Assembly (NCBI GenBank): GCA_930989535.1
Contig: CAKNLK010000012.1
Location: forward strand, 1-64,000
Source of the DNA: an uncultured Clostridia bacterium
GTDB lineage: Bacteria > Bacillota > Clostridia > Christensenellales > Borkfalkiaceae
Direction: 5' to 3'
Length of the DNA: 64,000 nt
A model generated the notes under the pieces. The model ran no database searches. It was not told the DNA's origin and worked only from the letters and a program-made list of their open reading frames with translations. The translations under genes and the position numbers were made by a program. Shown one piece after another: positions 8,492-16,244 of the stretch (positions are counted from its first letter, which is position 1; the number at the start of each line of letters is the position of its first letter).

Positions 8492-9345
8492 TTGCCCATC
8501 GACATGTGCAGCTCGTCTTCCGCGCGCTGAATGATGGTGTCTGGGTCGGTGAGATAGTCGATGCGGTCGTCCAGCTCCTGCGCCTGCGATACCATCGCGT
8601 TGAGCTGCTGCTCGCGTTCCGCGACCGCGCTGTCCAGCGTGTTGAGCACGCTCGTGTTGATGATGATGAGCGCGAGAACCACGACGACGACCACGGCGTA
8701 CACCGCCATGAGCAGTTTGCCCTTTGCCGTGAGAGCGTGTCCTTTCTTCTCTTCGGAAACTTCCCTCTGCTCGTCGCGGTACAAATCGGTGCGGTATTGA
8801 ATGGTCGTGGAAGTCGGGGTGATGTCCTCTTCCGCGGCATTTTCCGCATACTGCACGGCGGGCTGTTCCGCAAACGAGGGAGCCGCAAATGCGACCTGCT
8901 CCCCTGCGGGCGCCGCTACGGGAGCCGCCGCCTGCATGCGCGGCGCATTGATGGGAGAATCGGCGCGGAACAAATCTTCCGTCACGCGCTGATGCTCGAA
9001 GCGGGGCGCCGCCTGGGGGCGCTCCTGCACGGGAGCGGCGGCCTGCGGCTGCGCCGCCTGCGCGCGCTCGGGATACAGCGTCGCCATCGCGTATTCTTCC
9101 GGCGTTTCATAGACGGGTTCCGCCTGCGGCACCGCCGCGGACGCTTCCGCAAAGAAATCCTCCGCCGTCTTGAAATCGGGGTTAATCAGCTTTTGATAAT
9201 TTTCGGAAATGCGGGCGTTGAAATCCATCGCCCTCTGCTCTTCCGTAAAGTTTGCAGGCTCCGCCCCACCGCTCAGCTTTCCGTAAGCCTTCAGTTCCGC
9301 GGTGTTCTCGCTCGTCCTCGCTCTCTCCAATACAGGCATTGCCAT
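8485..9345 (-). CDS. ftsL: FtsL/DivIC-like division protein with long cytoplasmic N-terminus
   Basis: The protein sits between rsmH and the division PBP, the usual place of ftsL. It has 286 residues. About 205 N-terminal residues are rich in Ala, Pro, Gln and Glu and look disordered. One membrane helix (211-230) follows, then a short periplasmic-side segment of heptad character (231-280) ending in MSMGNR. FtsL proteins are usually near 100-130 residues, so the cytoplasmic tail is unusually long. AAGGAG lies 9 bases before the ATG. The assignment rests on topology and position because FtsL diverges quickly in sequence. Confidence 0.75.
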   Translation of the reverse strand: MAMPVLERARTSENTAELKAYGKLSGGAEPANFTEEQRAMDFNARISENYQKLINPDFKTAEDFFAEASAAVPQAEPVYETPEEYAMATLYPERAQAAQPQAAAPVQERPQAAPRFEHQRVTEDLFRADSPINAPRMQAAAPVAAPAGEQVAFAAPSFAEQPAVQYAENAAEEDITPTSTTIQYRTDLYRDEQREVSEEKKGHALTAKGKLLMAVYAVVVVVVLALIIINTSVLNTLDSAVAEREQQLNAMVSQAQELDDRIDYLTDPDTIIQRAEDELHMSMGNR

Positions 9346-9370
9346 TGTCGTGTTCTCCTTATCTATATTC

Positions 9371-10306
9371 TCAAACCTTCTCCGCTATGCGAAGTTTTGC
9401 ACTCTTTGCGCGGGAATTGTTTTGCAGTTCTTCCGCCGACGCCGTCAGCGGCTTGTGCGTGATGATTTCGATTTCCTTCTTCTTCCCGCACACGCACACG
9501 GGAAGGCTTTTATCGCAGATGCAGTCGGTCGCGAGTTCGCGGAAGGCGTTTTTCACGATTCTGTCTTCCAGCGAATGAAAAGTCAGAATACAGATTCTGC
9601 CGCCCTTTTTCAGCCGCCTCGCCAGGCCCTTGACCGCTTCCTCCAGCCCGTCCAGCTCGCCGTTGACCTCGATGCGGATTGCCTGAAAGGTCTTTCTTGC
9701 GCACGGCCCGTTCTGCCGGAATTTGGCGGGTATGCTCGCTTCCACGATTTTCGCAAGCTCCCCCGTCGTGCGGATGCGGGATTTCTTCCGCGCCGCCGCG
9801 ACGTTGCGGGCGATGTTTTTAGCGAAACGTTCCTCTCCGTATTCCTTGAGGATTTTCGCGAGTTCCTCTTCCGCATATCCGTTGACGACATCCTCGGCGG
9901 TAAGCGGCGCTTTCGCGTCCATCCGCATGTCCAGCGGCGCGTCCTGCATGTAGCTGAATCCGCGTTCCCGCTCGTCCAGCTGAAAGCTCGAAACGCCGAA
10001 ATCGAGGAGCACCCCGTCCAGCTCGGAAACGCCCGCCTCGCTCAGAACGGCTGCAAAATTTTTGTAGTTGTTTTTATATATCCGAAACCGCCCCGAAAAC
10101 TCCGAGAGCCGCTCGCTCGCTGCCGCGATGGCGTTCTCGTCTAAATCGGTCGCGATGAGCTGTCCGCTCGGGCTTGTCCTCTTGAGAATCTCGTACGAAT
10201 GGCCGCCCCCGCCCACCGTGCCGTCGAACCAGATGCCGCCCTCTTTCAGGCGAAGGCCCTGCATGCACTCTTCCAGCAGTACGGGCTTGTGGGAAAAGGC
10301 TATCAC
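9371..10306 (-). CDS. rsmH: 16S rRNA (cytosine1402-N4)-methyltransferase RsmH
   Basis: It methylates N4 of C1402 in the ribosomal decoding centre using S-adenosylmethionine. The 311-residue product opens with FSHKPVLLEE and the SAM-binding DGTVGGGGHS, followed by TDLDENA and LLDFGVSSFQLD. These are classic MraW/RsmH landmarks. The ATG overlaps the end of mraZ by 4 bp, and ftsL follows after a short gap. Confidence 0.96.
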   Translation of the reverse strand: MIAFSHKPVLLEECMQGLRLKEGGIWFDGTVGGGGHSYEILKRTSPSGQLIATDLDENAIAAASERLSEFSGRFRIYKNNYKNFAAVLSEAGVSELDGVLLDFGVSSFQLDERERGFSYMQDAPLDMRMDAKAPLTAEDVVNGYAEEELAKILKEYGEERFAKNIARNVAAARKKSRIRTTGELAKIVEASIPAKFRQNGPCARKTFQAIRIEVNGELDGLEEAVKGLARRLKKGGRICILTFHSLEDRIVKNAFRELATDCICDKSLPVCVCGKKKEIEIITHKPLTASAEELQNNSRAKSAKLRIAEKV

Positions 10307-10743
10307 GCCTTCGGCCCCCGCAGCGCATTGAGTTTGGCAAACACGCTGCTCACGCTCACGTTTGCGTTCTTCGCGGCGAAGGCTTCCGCCGACTCGATGC
10401 GGAGGTATGCCGCCGCGCCCGTGATGACGATGTCCTTATCAATCTTCGCGTACTCTTTGAGTTCCGCGGGAATGACTACCCGCCCCTGGTTGTCCTCCGT
10501 CACGTCGTAGACCATACCGGTGAACTGGGCGATGGCGTTCTGCGCGTCCTCGTCGAAGAAGGATGCGTCGCCGAAGCCCGCGAGGATTTTTTCGTACTCC
10601 GCTTTCGGCAGGACGTAGATACTCTCGCCCGGCCCGAACGCGAACTTGTAATCCTCTCCCAAATCCTTCTTGAACTTGGCGGGAATGCGTATTCTGTTTT
10701 TGTCGTCCAACCGATTGTTGAACCTGCCGTTGAAAGAATACAT
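10303..10743 (-). CDS. mraZ: Transcriptional regulator MraZ
   Basis: MraZ is a ring-forming DNA-binding protein that controls its own operon. The 146-residue product has two AbrB-like repeats: the first from MYSFNGRFNNRLDDKNR and the second around DNQGRVVIPAELKEYA. I chose the ATG at 10743 because AAAGGG precedes it and because family members begin here; an upstream frame to 10884 runs through the promoter. Three 10-bp-spaced AGTGGT boxes overlap the promoter just upstream, the expected MraZ operator. Confidence 0.95.
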   Translation of the reverse strand: MYSFNGRFNNRLDDKNRIRIPAKFKKDLGEDYKFAFGPGESIYVLPKAEYEKILAGFGDASFFDEDAQNAIAQFTGMVYDVTEDNQGRVVIPAELKEYAKIDKDIVITGAAAYLRIESAEAFAAKNANVSVSSVFAKLNALRGPKA

Positions 10744-10771
10744 CTGCCCTTTCCCCGCTTGTGATGTTTTT

Positions 10772-10805
10772 ATTATATCACCACTTTTGACCACTGTCAA
10801 CCACT
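10772..10805 (-). promoter_or_regulatory. dcw promoter with triple MraZ operator
   Basis: On the minus strand a consensus -35 TTGACA (10795-10800) and a consensus -10 TATAAT (10772-10777) are separated by exactly 17 bp. The hexamer AGTGGT occurs three times with a 10-bp period (ending at 10780, 10790 and 10800), overlapping both promoter elements, and a fourth AGTGG lies at 10852-10856. MraZ is known to bind tandem GTGG-type repeats with this spacing, so autoregulation of the cluster is the natural reading. Confidence 0.9.
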
Positions 10806-10869
10806 TATGGAATTTTTTCAAAAAATTTTTCTCATTTTTGTGTCGATTCTGCCACTTTTTTGAAAATTG

Positions 10870-10883
10870 CAAACATTTGTTCA
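10870..10883. promoter_or_regulatory. LexA-like box upstream of mraZ
   Basis: Read on the minus strand the 14-mer is TGAACAAATGTTTG, which fits the Gram-positive SOS box core GAAC-N4-GTTY. It lies about 70 bp upstream of the mraZ -35 element, just past the murI stop. No experiment links the dcw cluster here to SOS, so the role is open. Confidence 0.35.
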
Positions 10884-10886
10884 TTT

Positions 10887-11621
10887 TTAGCTGAGCGCAT
10901 TATAAACGGATTGATTCAATTTTGCCGCATTTCCAAAAAATTTGGGTACGCTTATGTGATTTTTGGACACATTTTTTGAACATATGTTTGCAATCCGTGC
11001 CAAGTGGTCAGCCGTCCCTATATTCCCGTCAAAAACGGGGCACCCATAGTACCCGGCGATGCGGTCGCGCAGAAAAATATAATGGGTACAGCCGAGCACG
11101 ACGGCCGCGTATTCGCCGCGGGGAAGAAAATCGGAGAGCCGGATACAACCGAGGTCAAATATGTTCCTTTCAATCTCCCCCGCAAGCGCGGCGGGGCTGT
11201 ACGTTTCAACGGAGCAATTCCCCCGATGTTTCCGAATGAGCTCGCGCACGCGCGCGCTGGCGAGCGTGGCGCGCGTAGCAAGTATAAGAATTCGCCCCTG
11301 CCCCGCCGCGGCCGCGGCGGGGCGCACGGCGGGTTCGACGCCCACAATCGGAAAGGGATATCCGGCGCGCAGCGCCTCCGCGCAATCCGCCGTGACGGTG
11401 TTGCAGGCGATGACCGCGGCGCGCGGAGAGAGGCGGGCAATTTTTTCAAACGCGCCCGCGGCAAGGCGGCAGATTTCCGCCTCGCTCCGGTTGCCGTACG
11501 GCGCGTTTTCATTGTCGCCGAAATACGCGCACTCCGCCCACGGATAGCGGCGGAGAAATTCCCGCAGGAGCGTAAGCCCGCCCACGCCGCTGTCGAAAAA
11601 AACGATGCGATTCGTTTCCAT
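10887..11621 (-). CDS. murI: Glutamate racemase MurI
   Basis: It makes D-glutamate for MurD. The 244-residue product starts METNRIVFFDSGVGGL; the catalytic cysteines lie at 73 (ACNT) and 178 (GCTHY), and GDNENAPYG matches the family substrate loop. I chose the ATG at 11621 because a GGGGTGG lies in front of it; an ATG 18 bp upstream lacks one, and the longer frame to 12197 is antisense to rpsT. The last 35 residues (rich in Asn, Lys and Ser) are less conserved. It reads toward mraZ and ends 144 bp before it. A second LexA-like 14-mer lies within its 3' end at 10977-10990. Confidence 0.9.
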   Translation of the reverse strand: METNRIVFFDSGVGGLTLLREFLRRYPWAECAYFGDNENAPYGNRSEAEICRLAAGAFEKIARLSPRAAVIACNTVTADCAEALRAGYPFPIVGVEPAVRPAAAAAGQGRILILATRATLASARVRELIRKHRGNCSVETYSPAALAGEIERNIFDLGCIRLSDFLPRGEYAAVVLGCTHYIFLRDRIAGYYGCPVFDGNIGTADHLARIANICSKNVSKNHISVPKFFGNAAKLNQSVYNALS

Positions 11622-11699
11622 ACCCCACCCCGCAAACATGAAATCGGATATATTTATGAAAATTCGGGGGAATAAATTCGCTTTTTTGCAAAAAAACAG

Positions 11700-11728
11700 T
11701 TTACAAGCAAAATTTTTTATGATAAAAT
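11700..11728 (+). promoter_or_regulatory. rpsT promoter
   Basis: TTTACA (11700-11705) and TAAAAT (11723-11728) are separated by 17 bp, about 45 bp before the rpsT start codon. It is divergent from murI. Confidence 0.75.
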
Positions 11729-11772
11729 AGCGGGGATAATTCAATGAACAACCATTTGAAAGGAGAAGCAAA

Positions 11773-12180
11773 GTGCCGAACATCAAATCCGCGAAAAAGC
11801 GCGTGGCAGTCACAGAGAAGAAAAATACCCAGAACAAAATGATTAAGTCTGCGGTGAAGACCGCCATCAAGAAGTATAACGCAGTTTTGGCCGCCGGCGA
11901 CATTGCCGAAGCGGAGAAGCTGTTGCCCGAAACCGTTTCCGCTATCGATTCCGCGGCTTCCAAGGGCATCCTGCACAAGAACAACGCAGCGAACAAAAAG
12001 TCCGCTTTGGCGAAGAACCTGAACGCAGCAAAGGCTGCGGCTGAAAAGGCTACCGCCGAAGAAAAGAAGGCTGCGGCGAAAGAAGAGCCGAAGGAAGAAG
12101 TGAAGGCGGCTCCCGCGGCGGAACCCGTTGCGGAAGAAAAGCCCAAGAGGACGAGGAAGAAAAAGGCGGACGCCGAGTAA
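11773..12180 (+). CDS. rpsT: 30S ribosomal protein S20 with C-terminal extension
   Basis: S20 binds 16S rRNA early in small-subunit assembly. The start codon is GTG, preceded by AAAGGAG. Residues 1 to about 88 match S20: PNIKSAKKR at the front, KNTQNK and the helical [23 protein letters not shown] segment. Known S20 proteins end near residue 88-90, but this one has 135. The extra 45 residues are almost only Ala, Lys, Glu and Pro and end [11 protein letters not shown]. The tail is probably disordered. The gene stands alone between its own promoter and a terminator. Confidence 0.93.
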   Translation: MPNIKSAKKRVAVTEKKNTQNKMIKSAVKTAIKKYNAVLAAGDIAEAEKLLPETVSAIDSAASKGILHKNNAANKKSALAKNLNAAKAAAEKATAEEKKAAAKEEPKEEVKAAPAAEPVAEEKPKRTRKKKADAE

Positions 12181-12212
12181 TCCCCTCTCTCCTCCATTCA
12201 ACAGGCGAAACA

Positions 12213-12239
12213 AAGCGTACCCTCGCGGTGCGCTTTTTT
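12213..12239 (+). terminator. Intrinsic terminator after rpsT
   Basis: An AAGCGTACC / GGTGCGCTT stem (one G-U pair) with a 5-base loop runs into a T6 tract, 33 bp after the rpsT stop. Confidence 0.8.
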
Positions 12240-12339
12240 GCGTGCCCGCCGAAACAGGAATTGAAACGGAACGCCGACTTTGTCGGGCACACAATCCCCC
12301 TCGCGTTTAGCGCGACTAATCGATTTGTTTATTTCTCAA

Positions 12340-12372
12340 AAATCCTGCCCGTCTCTATGGCGGGCAGGATTT
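12340..12372. terminator. Symmetric hairpin in the rpsT-regulator gap
   Basis: A 12-bp perfect stem (12340-12351 with 12361-12372) has a 9-base loop. On the minus strand it ends in five T. The 12181-12527 gap (347 bp) otherwise holds the rpsT terminator and, at its right end, the promoter of the next gene; I see no gene in it. Confidence 0.45.
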
Positions 12373-12435
12373 CTTTCCCTGCAAATATTTTGTGAAAATC
12401 TGTCGAATAAAATTTGAAAAACACCCTTCAAACAG

Positions 12436-12505
12436 TTGTATTTTTTGAATTTTTAATTATAATAATAAATTGCTTGTTTACGATTACTAAACTTATTGTT
12501 TAAAA
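12436..12505 (+). promoter_or_regulatory. Promoter and likely operator of the XRE-cupin gene
   Basis: TTGTAT (12436-12441) and TATAAT (12458-12463) are separated by 16 bp. Downstream, TTGTTTA occurs twice about 21 bp apart and the first copy forms an inverted repeat, GTTTA-N7-TAAAC. This is a plausible site for autoregulation by the encoded repressor. Confidence 0.55.
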
Positions 12506-12527
12506 CAGCGTTTCAAGAGGAACCGAT

Positions 12528-13061
12528 ATGCAGCTCGGAACAAAAATCAAGGACATGCGGCTGCAGCTCAACCTGACGCAGGAGGAGCTCGCCGACCGCT
12601 GTGAACTCACCAAGGGATACATCTCGCAGCTGGAAAACGATTTGACCAGCCCGTCCATCGCCACGCTCGGCGATATATTGGACGCGCTGGGGAGCAGCTT
12701 CAGCGAATTTTTCCGCGACGAGAAGAACGAAAAAGTCGTATTTTCCGAAGGTGATTACATCGAAAAGGAAGCGGACGGGCTGGTTCAGAACTGGCTGGTG
12801 CCCAACGCACAGAAAAACCTCATGGAGCCCCTCTCGGTGGAGCTTGCCCCGCACGCCTCCACCGCCGAGGACGTGCCGCACGAGGGAGAGGAATTCGGCT
12901 TCGTGCTGGACGGGAAAATCACCCTCACACTCGGCAAAAAGAAATACGTCTGCCGCAGGGGCGAAAGCTTTTACTATTCCGCGGACAGGACGCACAAGAT
13001 TTCCAACGAGTCAAACGCGAAAGCGCGGTTTATCTGGATTTCCTCCCCGCCCAACTTCTGA
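12528..13061 (+). CDS. XRE-family regulator with cupin domain (polyamine operon)
   Basis: The 177-residue protein has an N-terminal helix-turn-helix (about 5-60: LNLTQEELADRCELTKGYISQLE) and a C-terminal cupin barrel (about 105-172) with the HEGEEFGFVLDG and YYSADRTHKI strands. The same architecture is found in PuuR and related regulators of polyamine genes, and in many others. It is followed 69 bp later by potABCD on the same strand, so it probably controls polyamine uptake with a small ligand in the cupin; the ligand is inferred only from context. An AGAGGAA precedes the ATG. Confidence 0.85.
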   Translation: MQLGTKIKDMRLQLNLTQEELADRCELTKGYISQLENDLTSPSIATLGDILDALGSSFSEFFRDEKNEKVVFSEGDYIEKEADGLVQNWLVPNAQKNLMEPLSVELAPHASTAEDVPHEGEEFGFVLDGKITLTLGKKKYVCRRGESFYYSADRTHKISNESNAKARFIWISSPPNF

Positions 13062-13130
13062 TTGTAAGAGGCGCGGACATCCATGCTTTGAAACGGTGAG
13101 AGCCGAAATTATATCGATAGGAATAAAAAA

Positions 13131-14648
13131 ATGGCAGAACTGAGAAAAGACGAAAAGATTATTCAGCTGGTCAACGTGACGAAAGCGTTCGACGAGACGG
13201 TCGCCGTGGAGAACGTGAGCTTTTACGTGCGCAAGGGAGAGTTCATCACCTTCCTCGGGCCGAGCGGCTGCGGCAAGACGACGACTCTGCGCATGATTGC
13301 GGGCTTCGACATCCCCACCTCCGGCAAAATATTGCTGAACGGCCAGGACATCACCAACCTGCCGCCCAACAAGCGGCCGGTCAACACCGTATTCCAGCGG
13401 TACGCCCTCTTCCCGCACCTGAACATCTACGACAACATCGCCTTCGGCTTGAAACTCAAAAAGGTGCCCGTCACCTACATGAACGACAAGGGCGAGAAGT
13501 ATGTGAAGATGCAGAAGCTCACCCGCCGCGAAATCGACGAGAAGGTGAAAAACGCGCTTGCCGTCGTCGACCTAGAGGGGTTTGAAAAGCGCGCCGTTTC
13601 CACCCTGTCGGGCGGGCAGCAGCAGCGCGTCGCCATCGCGCGCGCCATCGTCAACGAGCCGGAAATCCTGCTTTTGGACGAGCCGCTCGGCGCCCTCGAC
13701 TTGAAGATGCGGAAAGAAATGCAGATTGAATTGAAAGAGATGCACCGCAAGCTGGGCATCACCTTCATCTACGTCACGCACGACCAGGAGGAGGCGCTGA
13801 CCATGAGCGACACCATCGTCGTCATGAAGGACGGCTGCATCCAGCAAATCGGCACCCCCACCGCCATCTACAACGAGCCGGCAAACGCCTTCGTGGCCGA
13901 CTTTATCGGCGACAGCAACATCTTCAACGGCACCATCGTGGGCAAGCTGACCGTGCGCTTCTGCAACCGCAACTTTAAGTGCGTGGACGACTTTGAAAAG
14001 AACGAAAAGGTGGACGTCGTCGTCCGCCCCGAGGACATCAAGATGACGGACGAGGACAGCGGGATGCTCGTCGGCAGAGTCACCAGCGTCGTGTTCAAGG
14101 GCGTGCACTACGAAATCACCGCCATGGTCGGGCGCTCGGAGGTCGTCATCCAGAGCACGCAGAGCCGCAACGTGGGCGACGTTATCGGCCTCGTCATCGA
14201 GCCGGACGACATCCATATCATGAAGAAGGAGCTGACCGTCAACAAATACGACGGCTATATCACCAAAAAGAACACCGTCGTGTTCGGCGACGGCGAGTTC
14301 GAATGCGACGTGACCAAGCTCTACCCCGGCTCGCATCTCGACGAGGAGGGATACCTCGTCACCGCGGACGGCGAAAAGCTCGATCTGACGGACATGGACG
14401 TTTCCGTCGAGGTCGGATTGCAGGATATCGAGCTGAGCGACAACGCCGACGAGGGCGGCGCGCGCGGGCACATCGTGCAGCTCATCTACAAGGGCGACCA
14501 CTACCAATACATCGTGCGCACGGAGGAAAACGAGGAGGACTATGTGCTCGACTCGCCCGATTTGTGGAACGAGAACGACTATGTGAGCGTGAAAATCAGG
14601 CCGGAGAACATCCGCCTCGCGCTCAAACAGGAGAAGCAGAATGGTTAA
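13131..14648 (+). CDS. potA: Spermidine/putrescine ABC transporter ATPase PotA, enlarged
   Basis: It is the cytoplasmic ATPase of a polyamine importer. Walker A GPSGCGKTT is at 43-51, the LSGGQQQR signature at 159-165, Walker B LLLDEP at 180-185. An unusual insert of about 20 residues (112-130, VPVTYMNDKGEKYVKMQK) follows the Q-loop region. Family members have about 370 residues with one TOBE region; this has 505. Residues 295-366 form a TOBE pair (VRPEDIKM ... IEPDDIHIM), and 425-500 look like a second one (VEVGLQDIEL ... IRPENIRLAL), with KGVHYEI / KGDHYQY as matching pieces. The stop overlaps the potB start by 8 bp. Confidence 0.93.
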   Translation: MAELRKDEKIIQLVNVTKAFDETVAVENVSFYVRKGEFITFLGPSGCGKTTTLRMIAGFDIPTSGKILLNGQDITNLPPNKRPVNTVFQRYALFPHLNIYDNIAFGLKLKKVPVTYMNDKGEKYVKMQKLTRREIDEKVKNALAVVDLEGFEKRAVSTLSGGQQQRVAIARAIVNEPEILLLDEPLGALDLKMRKEMQIELKEMHRKLGITFIYVTHDQEEALTMSDTIVVMKDGCIQQIGTPTAIYNEPANAFVADFIGDSNIFNGTIVGKLTVRFCNRNFKCVDDFEKNEKVDVVVRPEDIKMTDEDSGMLVGRVTSVVFKGVHYEITAMVGRSEVVIQSTQSRNVGDVIGLVIEPDDIHIMKKELTVNKYDGYITKKNTVVFGDGEFECDVTKLYPGSHLDEEGYLVTADGEKLDLTDMDVSVEVGLQDIELSDNADEGGARGHIVQLIYKGDHYQYIVRTEENEEDYVLDSPDLWNENDYVSVKIRPENIRLALKQEKQNG

Positions 14649-15453
14649 ATTTCATTTTTCGCGCAAGCAGCTGTGCATCCCCTACGCGCTGTTTCTCATC
14701 CTGTTCGTCATCATCCCCATGCTGCTCATTCTCTTTTACGCCTTTACGGAGACGGTGGACGGGATGATTCGGTTTTCCTTTGCGAACTTCGTGAACTTTT
14801 TCACGAGCACGGCAAAGCTGTCTACCCTGCTGATGAGCTTTACCGTCGCCATCATTTCGACGGCAATCTGCCTGCTCATCGCCTACCCGCTCGCCTATAT
14901 TCTGGCGCGCAGCAAGTTCAAGAGAAAGAACGTGCTTTTAATGCTGTTCATCCTGCCCATGTGGATTAACTTCGTCCTGCGCATCACGGCGCTGCGCGAG
15001 CTGTTAGACCTCATCGGCCTGCTGGGGACGCAGAACTATCTCAACACCATCATCGGCATGGTGTACGACTTTCTGCCCTTTATGATTCTGCCCCTCTACA
15101 CCACCCTCGAAAAGCTGGACAACAGCTACCTCGAGGCGGCGGCGGATTTGGGCGGCAATAAATTTACCGTTTTTACAAAGGTGACGTTCCCCCTGTCCAT
15201 GCCCGGCGTCATCTCGGGCATCACGATGGTGTTCATGCCGTCGATGACCAACTACGTCGTTTCCGACACGCTGAGCAACTTCAACATCACCATCCTCGGC
15301 AAGCTCATCGACCAATATTTTACGACTTACGACAACTGGCACATGGGCTCGATGATCTCCATTATCCTGCTCGTCATCATCTTCATAACTATGCTCGTGA
15401 CGGGCGGATTCAAGGACGGAAAACAGGAAGCGAGAGGTGCAAACTTATGGTAA
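14641..15453 (+). CDS. potB: Polyamine ABC transporter permease PotB
   Basis: It is one of the two membrane subunits of the polyamine importer. The 270-residue product has six hydrophobic segments, and the ATPase-docking EAA loop reads EAAADLGGNKFTVFTKV at about 162-178. AGGAG precedes the ATG, which lies inside the last codons of potA. It overlaps potC by 7 bp. The order potA-potB-potC-potD is the standard one. Confidence 0.94.
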   Translation: MVKFHFSRKQLCIPYALFLILFVIIPMLLILFYAFTETVDGMIRFSFANFVNFFTSTAKLSTLLMSFTVAIISTAICLLIAYPLAYILARSKFKRKNVLLMLFILPMWINFVLRITALRELLDLIGLLGTQNYLNTIIGMVYDFLPFMILPLYTTLEKLDNSYLEAAADLGGNKFTVFTKVTFPLSMPGVISGITMVFMPSMTNYVVSDTLSNFNITILGKLIDQYFTTYDNWHMGSMISIILLVIIFITMLVTGGFKDGKQEARGANLW

Positions 15454-16244
15454 AGAAAATTTTATCCGTCGCCCTGTGCGCGGCTGTGCTCGTGTTCATC
15501 TATGCACCTATCCTGCTGCTCGTCGTGTACAGCTTCACCGACTCGAACGTAATCGGGCGGTGGGAAGGGTTCTCCTTCGCCCTGTACGGGCAATTGTTCC
15601 GCAACGCGGAAATCATGCAGATTCTGTTCAATACCGTGTGGCTCGCGCTCGCCGCGGCGGCGCTCTCCACCGTGCTCGGCACCGCGGGCGCCATCGGCAT
15701 CTTCTACAGCCGCCGCAGAGTCGCAAAACCGCTGCAGGCCGCCTCGCAAATCCCCGTCATCAACGCGGAAATCGTGACCGCCATTTCGCTGGCGCTCCTC
15801 TTTTCCATGATTGCCCTGTACCGCACCTACTTTTCCCTCATCGTCGGGCACATGGTGCTGTGCACCCCCTTTGTGGTGCTCTCCGTACTGCCCAAACTCA
15901 AGCAGATGGATTCCAACACCTACGAGGCGGCGTTAGACCTCGGCGCTACGCCCGCGCAGGCGCTTTTCAAGGTGGTCGTGCCCCAAATCTTTTCGGGCAT
16001 CCTTTCGGGCTTTATGCTGTCGATTACGCTGTCTCTGGACGATTACATCGTGACGGCGTTCACCAAGCCGCCCATGTTCGATACCATCAGCACCTACGTC
16101 TATAACGCGGTGCGGAACGGCACGAACAGCTCCACCCCCGCGCTGCGCGCCCTCTCCGCGCTCATCTTCGTGGTCATGATTGTTATCCTGCTCGCCGTCA
16201 ACCTGCGCGCGCGCAAACCCGCCGCAAAGGAGAGAGCAAAATGA
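15447..16244 (+). CDS. potC: Polyamine ABC transporter permease PotC
   Basis: It is the second membrane subunit of the importer. The 265-residue product has six hydrophobic segments and an EAA loop, EAALDLGATPAQALFKV, at about 155-171. The LDDYIVTAF segment downstream is typical of PotC. The start overlaps potB by 7 bp, and the stop shares ATGA with the potD start, so the three genes are coupled in translation. Confidence 0.94.
   Translation: MVKKILSVALCAAVLVFIYAPILLLVVYSFTDSNVIGRWEGFSFALYGQLFRNAEIMQILFNTVWLALAAAALSTVLGTAGAIGIFYSRRRVAKPLQAASQIPVINAEIVTAISLALLFSMIALYRTYFSLIVGHMVLCTPFVVLSVLPKLKQMDSNTYEAALDLGATPAQALFKVVVPQIFSGILSGFMLSITLSLDDYIVTAFTKPPMFDTISTYVYNAVRNGTNSSTPALRALSALIFVVMIVILLAVNLRARKPAAKERAK

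Noticed and set aside
11622..12197. Extension of the murI frame upstream to 12197
   Set aside because: The added 190 residues are antisense to rpsT and rich in Phe/Ala/Ser; GGGGTGG supports the ATG at 11621.
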